DNA of 64,000 nt, taken from Robertmurraya korlensis (GTDB lineage Bacteria; Bacillota; Bacilli; Bacillales; Cytobacillaceae). The translations under genes and the position numbers were made by a program. The stretch covers positions 62,001 to 126,000 of the forward strand of contig NZ_JAMBNS010000001.1 in assembly GCF_023715225.1 (NCBI RefSeq), given 5' to 3'. Of the stretch, positions 27,539-35,944 are shown piece by piece; within the stretch, counting starts at the first letter, position 1; each line of letters starts with the position of its first letter. The notes beneath the pieces were generated by a model that ran no database searches, was not told the DNA's origin, and was given only the letters and a program-made list of their open reading frames with translations.

Positions 27539-28618
27539 ATGATGAGTAATGTTGAGTTAGATCAGCTTAGGGACCGTGTTGACGAGTTAAATGTTGAGCT
27601 TTTAAAGTTAATTAATGAAAGAGCTAGACTTGTTCAAGAAATTGGACGTGTAAAGGAAACACAAGGGGTATTCCGTTACGATCCAGTTCGTGAAAGAAGC
27701 ATGCTTGATATAATTAAAGAAAACAACGATGGACCTTTCCAAAATTCTACGGTTGAACATATCTTCAAAGAAATCTTTAAGGCTGGATTAGAGCTTCAAA
27801 AGGATGATCATAGCAAAGCATTGCTTGTGTCTCGTAAGAAGAAAGCTGAAGATACAATTGTTGAAGTAAAGGGAGAAAAAGTTGGCCATGGTATTCCACA
27901 ATTAATTTTCGGACCATGTGCAGTTGAGTCATATGAGCAGGTTGCTGCTGTTGCTGCTTCTATTAAAGAAAAAGGATTAAAATTCATGCGTGGTGGAGCA
28001 TACAAGCCTAGAACTTCACCTTATGATTTCCAAGGACTTGGTCTAGAAGGATTAAAAATTTTAAAAAGAGTAGCTGACGAGTACGATCTAGCTGTAATTA
28101 GTGAAATCGTAAGCCCAGCTGACATAGAGAAGGCAGTTGACTATATTGATGTCATCCAAATTGGTGCACGTAATATGCAGAACTTTGAGCTTCTAAAAGC
28201 AGCAGGTGCTGTAAATAAGCCGGTTCTATTAAAGCGTGGACTTGCTGCAACGATTGAAGAATTTATTAATGCAGCTGAATACATTATGTCTCAAGGGAAT
28301 GGGCAAATTATTCTTTGTGAGCGTGGTATTCGTACGTATGAAAGAGCTACAAGAAACACATTAGACATTTCAGCGGTTCCAATCTTAAAGCAAGAAACAC
28401 ATTTACCTGTTCTTGTTGACGTTACACACTCAACTGGTCGTAGAGATCTTCTTCTTCCAATGGCAAAAGCAGCTCTTGCTGTAGGTGCAGATGGAGTAAT
28501 GGCAGAAGTTCATCCAGATCCTGCAGTGGCCTTGTCGGATTCGGCTCAACAAATGAACATTGATCAATTTAATGCTTTCTACAAAGAAATTCAAGCTTCT
28601 AACTTAGTGCGTGTATAA
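27539..28618 (+). CDS. aroA: Bifunctional chorismate mutase / DAHP synthase
   Basis: First enzyme of the shikimate pathway, fused to a regulatory AroQ chorismate mutase. Residues about 1-88 carry the mutase ([30 protein letters not shown]) and residues 105-355 the DAHP synthase ([34 protein letters not shown]). Length 359 equals B. subtilis AroA(G) within one residue. In this class the mutase domain senses chorismate and prephenate for feedback. Two adjacent ATGs (27539, 27542) follow AAAGGGG. Followed by ccpA, as in B. subtilis. Confidence 0.96.
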   Translation: MMSNVELDQLRDRVDELNVELLKLINERARLVQEIGRVKETQGVFRYDPVRERSMLDIIKENNDGPFQNSTVEHIFKEIFKAGLELQKDDHSKALLVSRKKKAEDTIVEVKGEKVGHGIPQLIFGPCAVESYEQVAAVAASIKEKGLKFMRGGAYKPRTSPYDFQGLGLEGLKILKRVADEYDLAVISEIVSPADIEKAVDYIDVIQIGARNMQNFELLKAAGAVNKPVLLKRGLAATIEEFINAAEYIMSQGNGQIILCERGIRTYERATRNTLDISAVPILKQETHLPVLVDVTHSTGRRDLLLPMAKAALAVGADGVMAEVHPDPAVALSDSAQQMNIDQFNAFYKEIQASNLVRV

Positions 28619-28631
28619 GAAATAACACAAG

Positions 28632-28669
28632 AAACCGACTTATGAGAGCTTATCATGGTCGGTTTTTTT
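28632..28669 (+). terminator. Terminator of aroA
   Basis: AAACCGAC/GTCGGTTT stem with T tail; inner pairing is loose. Confidence 0.78.
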
Positions 28670-28719
28670 GCGTTTTCCAACGTAAAATTGTTTTTTTTGT
28701 TAAATAGATAGCCTTTACA

Positions 28720-28748
28720 TTGCGACAATTCACTATGTGAAGTATGAT
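28720..28748 (+). promoter_or_regulatory. Sigma-A promoter candidate for ccpA
   Basis: TTGCGA-N17-TATGAT. A second TATAAT (28782-28787) lies closer to the gene with a suboptimal spacing to TAGACA, so two start sites are possible. Confidence 0.55.
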
Positions 28749-28854
28749 AATGATACATAAATAGACAAGTTTCGATTTTTATATAATGGTTAAAAATTAC
28801 AGACTTGCAGTAAAATAAACGTAAAGTTAGGACGTATATAGAAGGAGTGGTATT

Positions 28855-29853
28855 GTGAACGTAACAATTTATGATGTAGCACGTGAAGCAAATGTTTCCA
28901 TGGCTACAGTGTCACGTGTTGTGAATGGTAATCCAAATGTAAAACCAGCTACAAGAAAGAAAGTCTTAGAAGTGATTGAAAGATTAGGGTATCGTCCAAA
29001 TGCCGTAGCAAGAGGATTGGCTAGTAAAAAAACAACAACGGTTGGGGTAATTATCCCAGATATCTCAAATCCGTTTTTTGCAGAACTTGCTCGTGGTATT
29101 GAAGATATTGCAACGATGTACAAATACAACATTATCTTAAGTAACTCAGACCAAAATAAGGACAAGGAGTTACACTTATTGAACACTATGCTTGGAAAAC
29201 AAGTAGATGGAATTGTGTTTATGGGTGGAAATATTTCTGAGGAACATGTGACAGAATTTAAAAGATCTCCAGCTCCAATTGTTCTTGCTGGCTCGTTGGA
29301 AGATTCTGAACAAGTACCTTCTGTAAATATTGACTATGAGCAAGCTACGTATGATGCTGTAAATACCTTTATTGAAAAAGGACATAAAAGAATTGCCATG
29401 GTAATCGGTCCCTTCCATGAACCAATTAACAAAGAGAAGAAGTTAGTAGGCTACCAAAAGGCATTAGAGGCAGCTGGAATTCCAGTTGATGAAGCTCTTG
29501 TTGTAGAGGGAGATTATACGTACGATTCAGGTATTGAAGCATTCGATAAGTTAATCGAACTTCCTGAAAAGCCAACAGCTATCTATGTTGGTTCTGATGA
29601 AATGGCTGTCGGAGTTGTGCATGGAGCACAAGATAAAGGGTACAGCGTTCCTGATGACTTCGAAGTGATTAGCTCAGACAATACAAGAATTTCTCTCATG
29701 GTAAGACCACAACTAACAACGGTTATCCAGCCTTTGTATGATATCGGTGCAGTTGCGATGCGTTTGCTAACGAAATTTATGAATAAGGAAAAAGTCTCAG
29801 AACATACAGTAGTACTTCCGCACCGAATTGAGCTTAGAAGCTCAACAAAGTAA
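28855..29853 (+). CDS. ccpA: Catabolite control protein A
   Basis: LacI/GalR-family regulator that binds cre sites with HPr-Ser46-P to repress or activate carbon genes. The HTH and hinge are at the N-terminus ([20 protein letters not shown], 3-22, then [14 protein letters not shown]), followed by a periplasmic-binding-fold effector domain. Length 332 equals typical CcpA. GTG 28855 follows GAAGGAGTGG. Three plausible targets lie within this window: cre sites at 34040, 34192 and 47699. Confidence 0.97.
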   Translation: MNVTIYDVAREANVSMATVSRVVNGNPNVKPATRKKVLEVIERLGYRPNAVARGLASKKTTTVGVIIPDISNPFFAELARGIEDIATMYKYNIILSNSDQNKDKELHLLNTMLGKQVDGIVFMGGNISEEHVTEFKRSPAPIVLAGSLEDSEQVPSVNIDYEQATYDAVNTFIEKGHKRIAMVIGPFHEPINKEKKLVGYQKALEAAGIPVDEALVVEGDYTYDSGIEAFDKLIELPEKPTAIYVGSDEMAVGVVHGAQDKGYSVPDDFEVISSDNTRISLMVRPQLTTVIQPLYDIGAVAMRLLTKFMNKEKVSEHTVVLPHRIELRSSTK

Positions 29854-29913
29854 ACATTTTGTCGATATGTAAGGTAGTGGACAAATTCGTTTATGATAGT
29901 TGGGAGAGAAACT

Positions 29914-30732
29914 ATGAAAAAGCTTGATGTTCTAACACCTATCGGATTATCGATAGGTGTAATTATGCTGTTATTTGGAATTGTATACAACGGGGGAATA
30001 AGCGGACTATTATCATTTGTTGACCCTGCATCATTGCTTATTGTTATAGGAGGACTACTTTCAGGCTTGCTTGTCAGCTTTTCTTTAAAAGATATAAAGC
30101 AGATGATCAAAGTTATGAGACAGTCTTTTTCTTCTGACGAAAGAAAGCTTCAAGATTTGATTGATACCTTTGTCCATTTATCGGGCAAAGCGAGAAGAGA
30201 AGGTCTCCTTTCACTTGAAATGGAGATTGATCAAGTAGAAGATCGTTTTTTACGAAAAGGGATGTTATTAGCTATTGATGGAACCGATCCAGATGTTATT
30301 CAAGATATTCTATTAGCTGAAATTTCAGCGATGGAAGAACGGCATAGAAAGGGAAGGGCGATTCTCGAAAAGGCTGGTGATTATGCTCCAGCTTGGGGGA
30401 TGATCGGGACATTAATAGGGCTTGTTCTCATGCTCAAAAATTTAAATGATCCATCTACCCTTGGACCTAATATGGCAATCGCTTTATTAACAACATTATA
30501 TGGATCCTTGCTTGCGAACCTTGTATTTATTCCTATAGCAGCAAAACTAGAGTTGAAGACAGAAAAAGAAGCTTTTATAAAACAGGTTATTGTTGAAGGG
30601 GTTATCGGTGTTCAATCAGGACAAAATCCAAATCTTCTTCAAGAGAAGCTAAGTGCATTTTTGTCTGAAGAAGAACGTGAAGCCAAGGAAAAAGAGTTAA
30701 ATAGCGAGGCTTTAGATGATGAAAATTACTAA
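29914..30732 (+). CDS. motP: Flagellar stator protein MotP
   Basis: MotA-family four-helix stator subunit of the sodium-type MotPS complex. Hydrophobic helices are seen at about 8-25, 31-51, 143-160 and 176-200, with the large cytoplasmic loop containing GLLSLE and the GMIGTLIGLVLML segment. 272 residues from ATG 29914 (after GGGAGAG), matching B. subtilis MotP. The frame opens at 29893, but that ATG has no SD. The stop overlaps motS by up to 17 bases. Its position after ccpA is the conserved Bacillus location. Confidence 0.93.
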   Translation: MKKLDVLTPIGLSIGVIMLLFGIVYNGGISGLLSFVDPASLLIVIGGLLSGLLVSFSLKDIKQMIKVMRQSFSSDERKLQDLIDTFVHLSGKARREGLLSLEMEIDQVEDRFLRKGMLLAIDGTDPDVIQDILLAEISAMEERHRKGRAILEKAGDYAPAWGMIGTLIGLVLMLKNLNDPSTLGPNMAIALLTTLYGSLLANLVFIPIAAKLELKTEKEAFIKQVIVEGVIGVQSGQNPNLLQEKLSAFLSEEEREAKEKELNSEALDDENY

Positions 30733-31447
30733 AAAACATCGGCAGCACCATAAAGGGGCACCACGTTGGATGGTAACTTTTTCTGATTTAATAACACTTG
30801 TACTAGTCTTTTTTATTCTTTTATTTTCTATGTCGCAAATCGATCTGATTAAGTTCCAAGCACTGGCTGACTCGATGAGAGATAAGCAATTCTTAGATTT
30901 TTATCCGTCTATTGTACCGCTCGAAGGAGAGGGTGAGTCGGATCTAGAAGAGAATAATGACTCTGCTCAAAGTTTAGATAATCTTTTGGAAGAGGTTCAA
31001 TCCTATTTAGATGATAACGGATTAAACAACGTTATCATTGCCAATCGAACAGAACGTGGCGTTGTATTAGTACTTCAAGAACAAGCTTTGTTTCAATCAG
31101 GAGAAGCAGAGATTCTAAATGAATCAAATGCCTTTCTCGACAAAGTAGGAGCGTTGCTTGGAGAGATGCCAAATCTTGTGAAGGTTGAAGGACATACTGA
31201 TAATCGACCAATTACAACTGATCGTTATCCATCCAATTGGGAACTTTCTGCAGCAAGAGCTGGGTCAGTCATCAGATATTTAATTGAAAACTTTCAGCTT
31301 GATTCAACCCGGTTTATTGCTGTTGGATACGGTGAGACAAGGCCGATTGTTCCAAACAACAGTGAGGAAAATTGGCAAAAAAATCGTAGGGTTGAGATTG
31401 TCATCTCTGATCCAAAATACAATGCAAATGAAATAGCTGATAAATAA
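30716..31447 (+). CDS. motS: Flagellar stator protein MotS
   Basis: MotB-family partner of MotP. A single transmembrane helix at about 21-40 carries the ion-binding Asp24 in TFSDLITLVL, followed by an OmpA-like peptidoglycan-binding domain (VEGHTDNRPI, NWELSAARAGSVIRYL) that anchors the stator to the wall. 243 residues. It starts inside the last codons of motP (ATG 30716 or 30719), so translation is coupled. Na+ selectivity is inferred from the MotPS assignment. Confidence 0.93.
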   Translation: MMKITKKHRQHHKGAPRWMVTFSDLITLVLVFFILLFSMSQIDLIKFQALADSMRDKQFLDFYPSIVPLEGEGESDLEENNDSAQSLDNLLEEVQSYLDDNGLNNVIIANRTERGVVLVLQEQALFQSGEAEILNESNAFLDKVGALLGEMPNLVKVEGHTDNRPITTDRYPSNWELSAARAGSVIRYLIENFQLDSTRFIAVGYGETRPIVPNNSEENWQKNRRVEIVISDPKYNANEIADK

Positions 31448-31482
31448 GAAAAAGGCTGAGTAATCGTTTCAGCCTTTTTCTA
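31448..31482. terminator. Bidirectional terminator motS/acuC
   Basis: GAAAAAGGCTGA/TCAGCCTTTTTC stem with T tracts on both strands; it covers the end of acuC. Confidence 0.9.
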
Positions 31483-32647
31483 TACTCTTTTTATTGTTAC
31501 GAATTGGATATAATGCTTTTTCGACTGTTTGTGCATTTTTTTCAGTAATTTCAGCTTTCCGAGGAATGGGTGGATATAAATCGCTTGGGTCCTCCCATTT
31601 TTTTGGTAGTGGGACAGAGGCTTTTGATTGCCATGCTTGAATCCATTCTGTAGGTAATGGATGCTTTAAAAGTTCTAAGTTATTGGTCATTTCAAGCCAG
31701 AGTAAGCCCCAAGCTCTAGGAACAACTCTCCAAATATCATACCCCCCACCACCAACAGCAATCCATCTCCCTTCACAATACTGATGAGCTATACGATGGG
31801 CAAGTTTAGGGATTTCACGATAAATGTTCATAGTAGCTGATAAATGGGTTAAAGGGTCCAAATAATGAGAATCAGCGCCATTCTGGGTTACGATCACATC
31901 TGGTTTGAAAAAAGCAGCCACTTCTGTTAATGAGGTGGTATACGCTTCAAGCCACGATTCATCTTCCGTAAAGGCATCAACAGGGATGTTGAAGGAAAAC
32001 CCATAGCCTTTACCCTGACCTCTTTCATTCACATTCCCGGTACCAGGAAATAAATATCTCCCTGTTTCATGTATCGACAATGTACAAACATCCGGGTCAT
32101 CATAAAAGGTCCATTGTACCCCATCACCATGGTGAGCATCGGTGTCCACATAAAGAACTCTTGCATGGTATTTTTCTTGAAGATACTTGATAGCTACGGA
32201 ACTATCATTATAAACACAAAAGCCAGAAGCCTTTCCTTTAAAACCGTGATGTAATCCACCACCAAGATTCAGTGCATGTTTGGCTTTCCCTGACATAACA
32301 TAGTCAACAGCGGTCAATGTTCCACCAACCAGCCAGGAACTTGCATCATGCATATCGGGAAAAATGGGAGTATCATCTGTTCCAAGGCCATAATTTTCTG
32401 CTTTTTCGCTAGAGAGTTGGCCGAGACTAGCAAGTTTTACCGCATTAATAAAACTAGGATCATGAATAAGCTGTAATTCTTCATCGCTAGCTTTCCTAGG
32501 TTGAATTATTTGATGATCAGATAGAGCATTCAGTTTTTTTAATAGATCTAACGTGATTTTTAGGCGAAGCTGATTAAAAGGATGATTGGAATGAAATTTG
32601 TATTTTAGTTGTTCTTCAGAAAAGATAAAAACAGAATCATGAATCAT
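31469..32647 (-). CDS. acuC: AcuC, acetoin utilization / AcsA deacetylase
   Basis: Class I histone-deacetylase-fold enzyme that removes the acetyl group placed on acetyl-CoA synthetase by AcuA, restoring AcsA activity. HDAC motifs: [27 protein letters not shown] (zinc ligands) and GGGGYD. The frame extends to ATG 32674, but ATG 32647 overlaps the acuB stop as ATGA and gives the [10 protein letters not shown] start seen in B. subtilis AcuC (MRDSVFIYS), so 392 residues. Last gene of acuABC. Confidence 0.92.
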   Translation of the reverse strand: MIHDSVFIFSEEQLKYKFHSNHPFNQLRLKITLDLLKKLNALSDHQIIQPRKASDEELQLIHDPSFINAVKLASLGQLSSEKAENYGLGTDDTPIFPDMHDASSWLVGGTLTAVDYVMSGKAKHALNLGGGLHHGFKGKASGFCVYNDSSVAIKYLQEKYHARVLYVDTDAHHGDGVQWTFYDDPDVCTLSIHETGRYLFPGTGNVNERGQGKGYGFSFNIPVDAFTEDESWLEAYTTSLTEVAAFFKPDVIVTQNGADSHYLDPLTHLSATMNIYREIPKLAHRIAHQYCEGRWIAVGGGGYDIWRVVPRAWGLLWLEMTNNLELLKHPLPTEWIQAWQSKASVPLPKKWEDPSDLYPPIPRKAEITEKNAQTVEKALYPIRNNKKSIEKG

Positions 32648-33291
32648 GTCGTAATCCCTGGCAGATTGGGCCATAGGACCGTATATCCTGCTTGTTTTAA
32701 TTCGGTAATGAGAGTAACCGGATTCATCGTTTGTACTCTCAATACAAGAATTTTATAGTTTTCATCCTTTTTGTCTGGATAGACCAGCACGCTAAGTAAA
32801 TTGGCTTTTCGCTTACTAATTACTGCAGTAACTTCACAAAGCATTCCAGCTCGATTAGGTACTTTTACTTCTATTTGAGAACCAGGCTGATGGGCTCCAG
32901 TTAATTGAACCAACGTATGTAACAGATCTGTTTCAGTTACGATCCCGACAAGTTTTTGATCTTTTACGATAGGGACACAGCTTATATGGTGTTCATAAAA
33001 AACCGCTGAAATTTCTTCTACAAAATCTAAAGGGTGCCCAGTAATTATATTGGTTCTCATAATTTCTTTTACTGGTTTTTGAAGTACATCCCTGTGTTCT
33101 GATGAATAAAAAATGGAAGGCGTTGCATCCTTAATATCACGGTCTGTCACTAATCCGAGGATCTGATTGCTTTTATCTATTACTGGAAGATGTCTAATTC
33201 GTTTCGTTTTCATCATTTGAATGGCGTCTGCTATCGTGCTGTCAGAGGTTAAAGTTGAGACGTCAGATTTCATAATCTCTTCGACTATCAT
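32644..33291 (-). CDS. acuB: AcuB, CBS-ACT domain protein
   Basis: Two CBS motifs (about 7-60 and 75-130, including [20 protein letters not shown] and [10 protein letters not shown]) followed by an ACT-like domain (about 140-210, [16 protein letters not shown]). Such modules bind adenylates and amino acids; the ligand here is unknown. It belongs to the acetoin utilisation operon and is translationally coupled to acuC by a 4-base overlap. ATG 33291 (minus) follows GAAGGGGAG. Confidence 0.93.
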   Translation of the reverse strand: MIVEEIMKSDVSTLTSDSTIADAIQMMKTKRIRHLPVIDKSNQILGLVTDRDIKDATPSIFYSSEHRDVLQKPVKEIMRTNIITGHPLDFVEEISAVFYEHHISCVPIVKDQKLVGIVTETDLLHTLVQLTGAHQPGSQIEVKVPNRAGMLCEVTAVISKRKANLLSVLVYPDKKDENYKILVLRVQTMNPVTLITELKQAGYTVLWPNLPGITT

Positions 33292-33343
33292 ACTATTTTC
33301 TCCCCTTCTATGAATACATCACTCTCTTGAAAATAGCAAAGAG

Positions 33344-33976
33344 CTAGTACATAAAACGATTCATGAATCTTAATCGATCAAATTTCTCAATCGACTCATT
33401 GGGAACACGTTTACCGATCTTAGCCATGAGGCAGTTTGCTGGATGAGAGCTAATTTCAGGGTCATCAGTTGCAAAATATTCTAAACCGCCGGCATTCATC
33501 ATTTTTTCCATGATTTTGCGATACTCCCACACATTCAAGCCAGTACCTTTCAAATCCCAGTGCCAGTAGTATTCGGTTGTAATAGTAATGAAATCCTCCA
33601 TTGCATCATCCATCATGGAGACGATAAGTAAGTTTTTCCCTACACTACAGCCTCGGTATTTAGGAATAACTTCAATCGCACCTAACTCAATTAGGTCTTC
33701 CATATTTCCTTCAGACCAACGCTCGAGAGGATCTGGATATAAATAGGTAACATAACCAACAATCGTATGACGGTCCCTCGCTACAATAATCCTTCCTTCT
33801 GGCAGGGCAGCGATTTCAATTAGTGCTTGATGCTGTTGCGCTGGGGGGCGAAAAGCAACTAAGTCATGATGAAACTCATAACCAGATAAGGCTTCAGGAG
33901 AAATAGGACCTTCAATAATCAAATCCCCATGGGGCGTTTTTAATTTTTTTGCATTATATATTTTAATATGTTCCAT
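33344..33976 (-). CDS. acuA: AcuA, protein acetyltransferase
   Basis: GNAT-fold acetyltransferase that inactivates acetyl-CoA synthetase by acetylating its active-site lysine (Lys549 in this AcsA). The acetyl-CoA-binding stretch is VIPKYRGCSVGKNLLIVSMM near residue 101. 210 residues, the same as B. subtilis. First gene of acuABC, divergent from acsA; the cre at 34040 overlaps the region upstream of its -10. Confidence 0.93.
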   Translation of the reverse strand: MEHIKIYNAKKLKTPHGDLIIEGPISPEALSGYEFHHDLVAFRPPAQQHQALIEIAALPEGRIIVARDRHTIVGYVTYLYPDPLERWSEGNMEDLIELGAIEVIPKYRGCSVGKNLLIVSMMDDAMEDFITITTEYYWHWDLKGTGLNVWEYRKIMEKMMNAGGLEYFATDDPEISSHPANCLMAKIGKRVPNESIEKFDRLRFMNRFMY

Positions 33977-34017
33977 CTATACACCACCCAATGAAAATCG
34001 TACCTTTTGTAATCAAT

Positions 34018-34023
34018 ATTATA
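34018..34023 (-). promoter_or_regulatory. -10 of the acuABC promoter (candidate)
   Basis: TATAAT on the minus strand, 42 bases before acuA. The matching -35 position (34041-34046) coincides with the cre operator, so CcpA would compete with RNA polymerase. Confidence 0.5.
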
Positions 34024-34039
34024 CATGAAAATCACTAAA

Positions 34040-34053
34040 TTTAAGCGCTTTCA
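34040..34053 (-). promoter_or_regulatory. cre site (CcpA operator), acuA/acsA
   Basis: On the minus strand TGAAAGCGCTTAAA, one mismatch to TGWNANCGNTNWCA. It lies between the divergent acuABC and acsA genes, both known CcpA targets in B. subtilis. Confidence 0.85.
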
Positions 34054-34121
34054 CTAAATTTTCTGTTAAATTTAAAAAGATTTTGTGACATAAATATTTT
34101 CCTAAACAAATATTTTAAAAA

Positions 34122-34150
34122 TTGAGAAAAAGATTTTGCTGTTATATAAT
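34122..34150 (+). promoter_or_regulatory. Sigma-A promoter of acsA
   Basis: TTGAGA-N17-TATAAT, with transcription expected about 28 bases before the acsA start codon. Confidence 0.8.
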
Positions 34151-34184
34151 AACAGTAAGCATGAACAAAGGGGGATACGGTTAG

Positions 34185-35903
34185 ATGAAAGTGGAAGCGC
34201 TATCTGTAGTCAATGGGGTATTTAATCTAGGAAACTATGATCAAATGTACAAGCAATTCGACTGGCAAGAAGTGGAGAAAGAATTTTCGTGGTCTGAAAC
34301 AGGTCGAGTAAACCTTGCGTATGAAGCGATTGACCGACATGCAGAATCCTACCGTAAAAACAAGGTAGCTCTTTACTACCGAGATTCAGATCGTAATGAA
34401 AAGTACACGTTTAAAGAAATGAAGCAATTCTCGAACAAAGCTGGTAATGCATTAAAATCATTTGGAGATGTGGAAAAAGGGGACCGTGTCTTCATTTTTA
34501 TGCCGAGATCACCAGAATTGTATTTTGCTGTTTTAGGAGCAATCAAACTAGGAGCGATTGTCGGTCCATTATTTGAAGCATTTATGGAAGGTGCGGTTCG
34601 AGATCGTTTGGAAGACAGTGAAGCAAAGGTTCTTGTGACAACACCAGAACTTCTTGAGAGAGTCCCAGTAGATGAACTTCCTGCTTTAAAAACAATTTTC
34701 TTGGTGGGAGAGAATATTCAAGAAGAAGGTAAGTTTATTGATTTTAAAAAGAGATTCCAAGAGTCAAGCAGCAAGCTAGACATTGAATGGGTAGACCGAA
34801 GAGACGGACTCATTCTCCACTATACATCAGGGTCAACAGGAAAACCAAAAGGGGTCCTGCATGTACATAATGCAATGATTCAACACTATCAAACGGCAAA
34901 GTGGGTATTAGACCTAAAGGATGACGATGTGTATTGGTGTACAGCGGATCCAGGTTGGGTAACTGGTACTTCCTATGGAATCTTTGGTCCATGGCTAACC
35001 GGAACATCTAATGTCGTTGTAGGTGGCCGCTTCAATCCAGAAACATGGTACAAAATGATTGAAGAATACGGCGTTAGTGTTTGGTATAGTGCTCCAACCG
35101 CCTTTAGAATGCTGATGGGTGCGGGGGATGAAGTGGTAAAACGCTTTGACTTAAGTAGTTTAAGGCATATTTTAAGTGTGGGTGAGCCATTAAACCCAGA
35201 GGTTGTTCGTTGGGGAATGAAGGTATTCCAGCTTAGAATTCATGATACATGGTGGATGACAGAGACGGGTGCTCAATTAATTTGTAATTACCCTTGTATG
35301 GAAATCAAGCCAGGTTCAATGGGAAAACCAATTCCAGGGGTAAAAGCAGCAATCGTTGATGACCAAGGAAATGAACTGCCTCCATATAGAATGGGCAACT
35401 TAGCCATTCAAAAAGGCTGGCCATCCATGATGCATACCATTTGGAAAAATGAGCAGAAATACGAGTCATATTTTATGCCGGGGGGTTGGTATGTGTCCGG
35501 TGACTCTGCATATATGGATGAAGATGGTTATTTCTGGTTCCAAGGAAGAATTGACGATGTCATTATGACATCAGGTGAACGTGTTGGACCATTCGAAGTG
35601 GAAAGCAAACTCGTGGAACATCCAGCAGTTGCTGAAGCAGGTGTTATTGGGAAGCCAGATCCAGTAAGAGGAGAAATCATTAAGGCATTTGTTGCCTTAA
35701 GAGATGGATACGAAGTAACAGAAGAGTTAAAGGAGGATATCCGTCAATTTGTGAAAAAGGGGTTAGCGGCTCATGCAGCGCCTCGTGAAATTGAATTCCG
35801 AGATAAACTTCCGAAAACAAGAAGTGGTAAAATAATGCGCCGCGTCTTAAAAGCGTGGGAGTTAGATTTACCAACTGGGGATCTTTCTACAATGGAAGAT
35901 TAA
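34185..35903 (+). CDS. acsA: Acetyl-CoA synthetase
   Basis: AMP-forming acetate-CoA ligase. Adenylate motif YTSGSTGKPKGVLHVH (about 214-229), core motifs WMTETGA and YVSGD, and the catalytic lysine in KTRSGKIMRR, which falls at Lys549. This is the residue that AcuA acetylates and AcuC deacetylates in B. subtilis. 572 residues, the expected length. ATG 34185 follows AAAGGGGG. Divergent from acuABC, and under a consensus promoter with cre sites on either side. Confidence 0.97.
   Translation: MKVEALSVVNGVFNLGNYDQMYKQFDWQEVEKEFSWSETGRVNLAYEAIDRHAESYRKNKVALYYRDSDRNEKYTFKEMKQFSNKAGNALKSFGDVEKGDRVFIFMPRSPELYFAVLGAIKLGAIVGPLFEAFMEGAVRDRLEDSEAKVLVTTPELLERVPVDELPALKTIFLVGENIQEEGKFIDFKKRFQESSSKLDIEWVDRRDGLILHYTSGSTGKPKGVLHVHNAMIQHYQTAKWVLDLKDDDVYWCTADPGWVTGTSYGIFGPWLTGTSNVVVGGRFNPETWYKMIEEYGVSVWYSAPTAFRMLMGAGDEVVKRFDLSSLRHILSVGEPLNPEVVRWGMKVFQLRIHDTWWMTETGAQLICNYPCMEIKPGSMGKPIPGVKAAIVDDQGNELPPYRMGNLAIQKGWPSMMHTIWKNEQKYESYFMPGGWYVSGDSAYMDEDGYFWFQGRIDDVIMTSGERVGPFEVESKLVEHPAVAEAGVIGKPDPVRGEIIKAFVALRDGYEVTEELKEDIRQFVKKGLAAHAAPREIEFRDKLPKTRSGKIMRRVLKAWELDLPTGDLSTMED
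34192..34205 (+). promoter_or_regulatory. Second cre-like site inside the acsA start
   Basis: TGGAAGCGCTATCT, two mismatches to the cre consensus, covering codons 3-7 of acsA. It could act as a downstream roadblock operator. Confidence 0.5.
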
Positions 35904-35905
35904 GA

Positions 35906-35941
35906 AAAAAGCAATCCTCTCTTCATAGAGGATTGCTTTTT
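35906..35941. terminator. Bidirectional terminator acsA / PBP gene
   Basis: AAAAAGCAATCCTCT/AGAGGATTGCTTTTT 15-bp perfect stem, T runs on both sides. Confidence 0.95.
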
Positions 35942-35944
35942 ATG

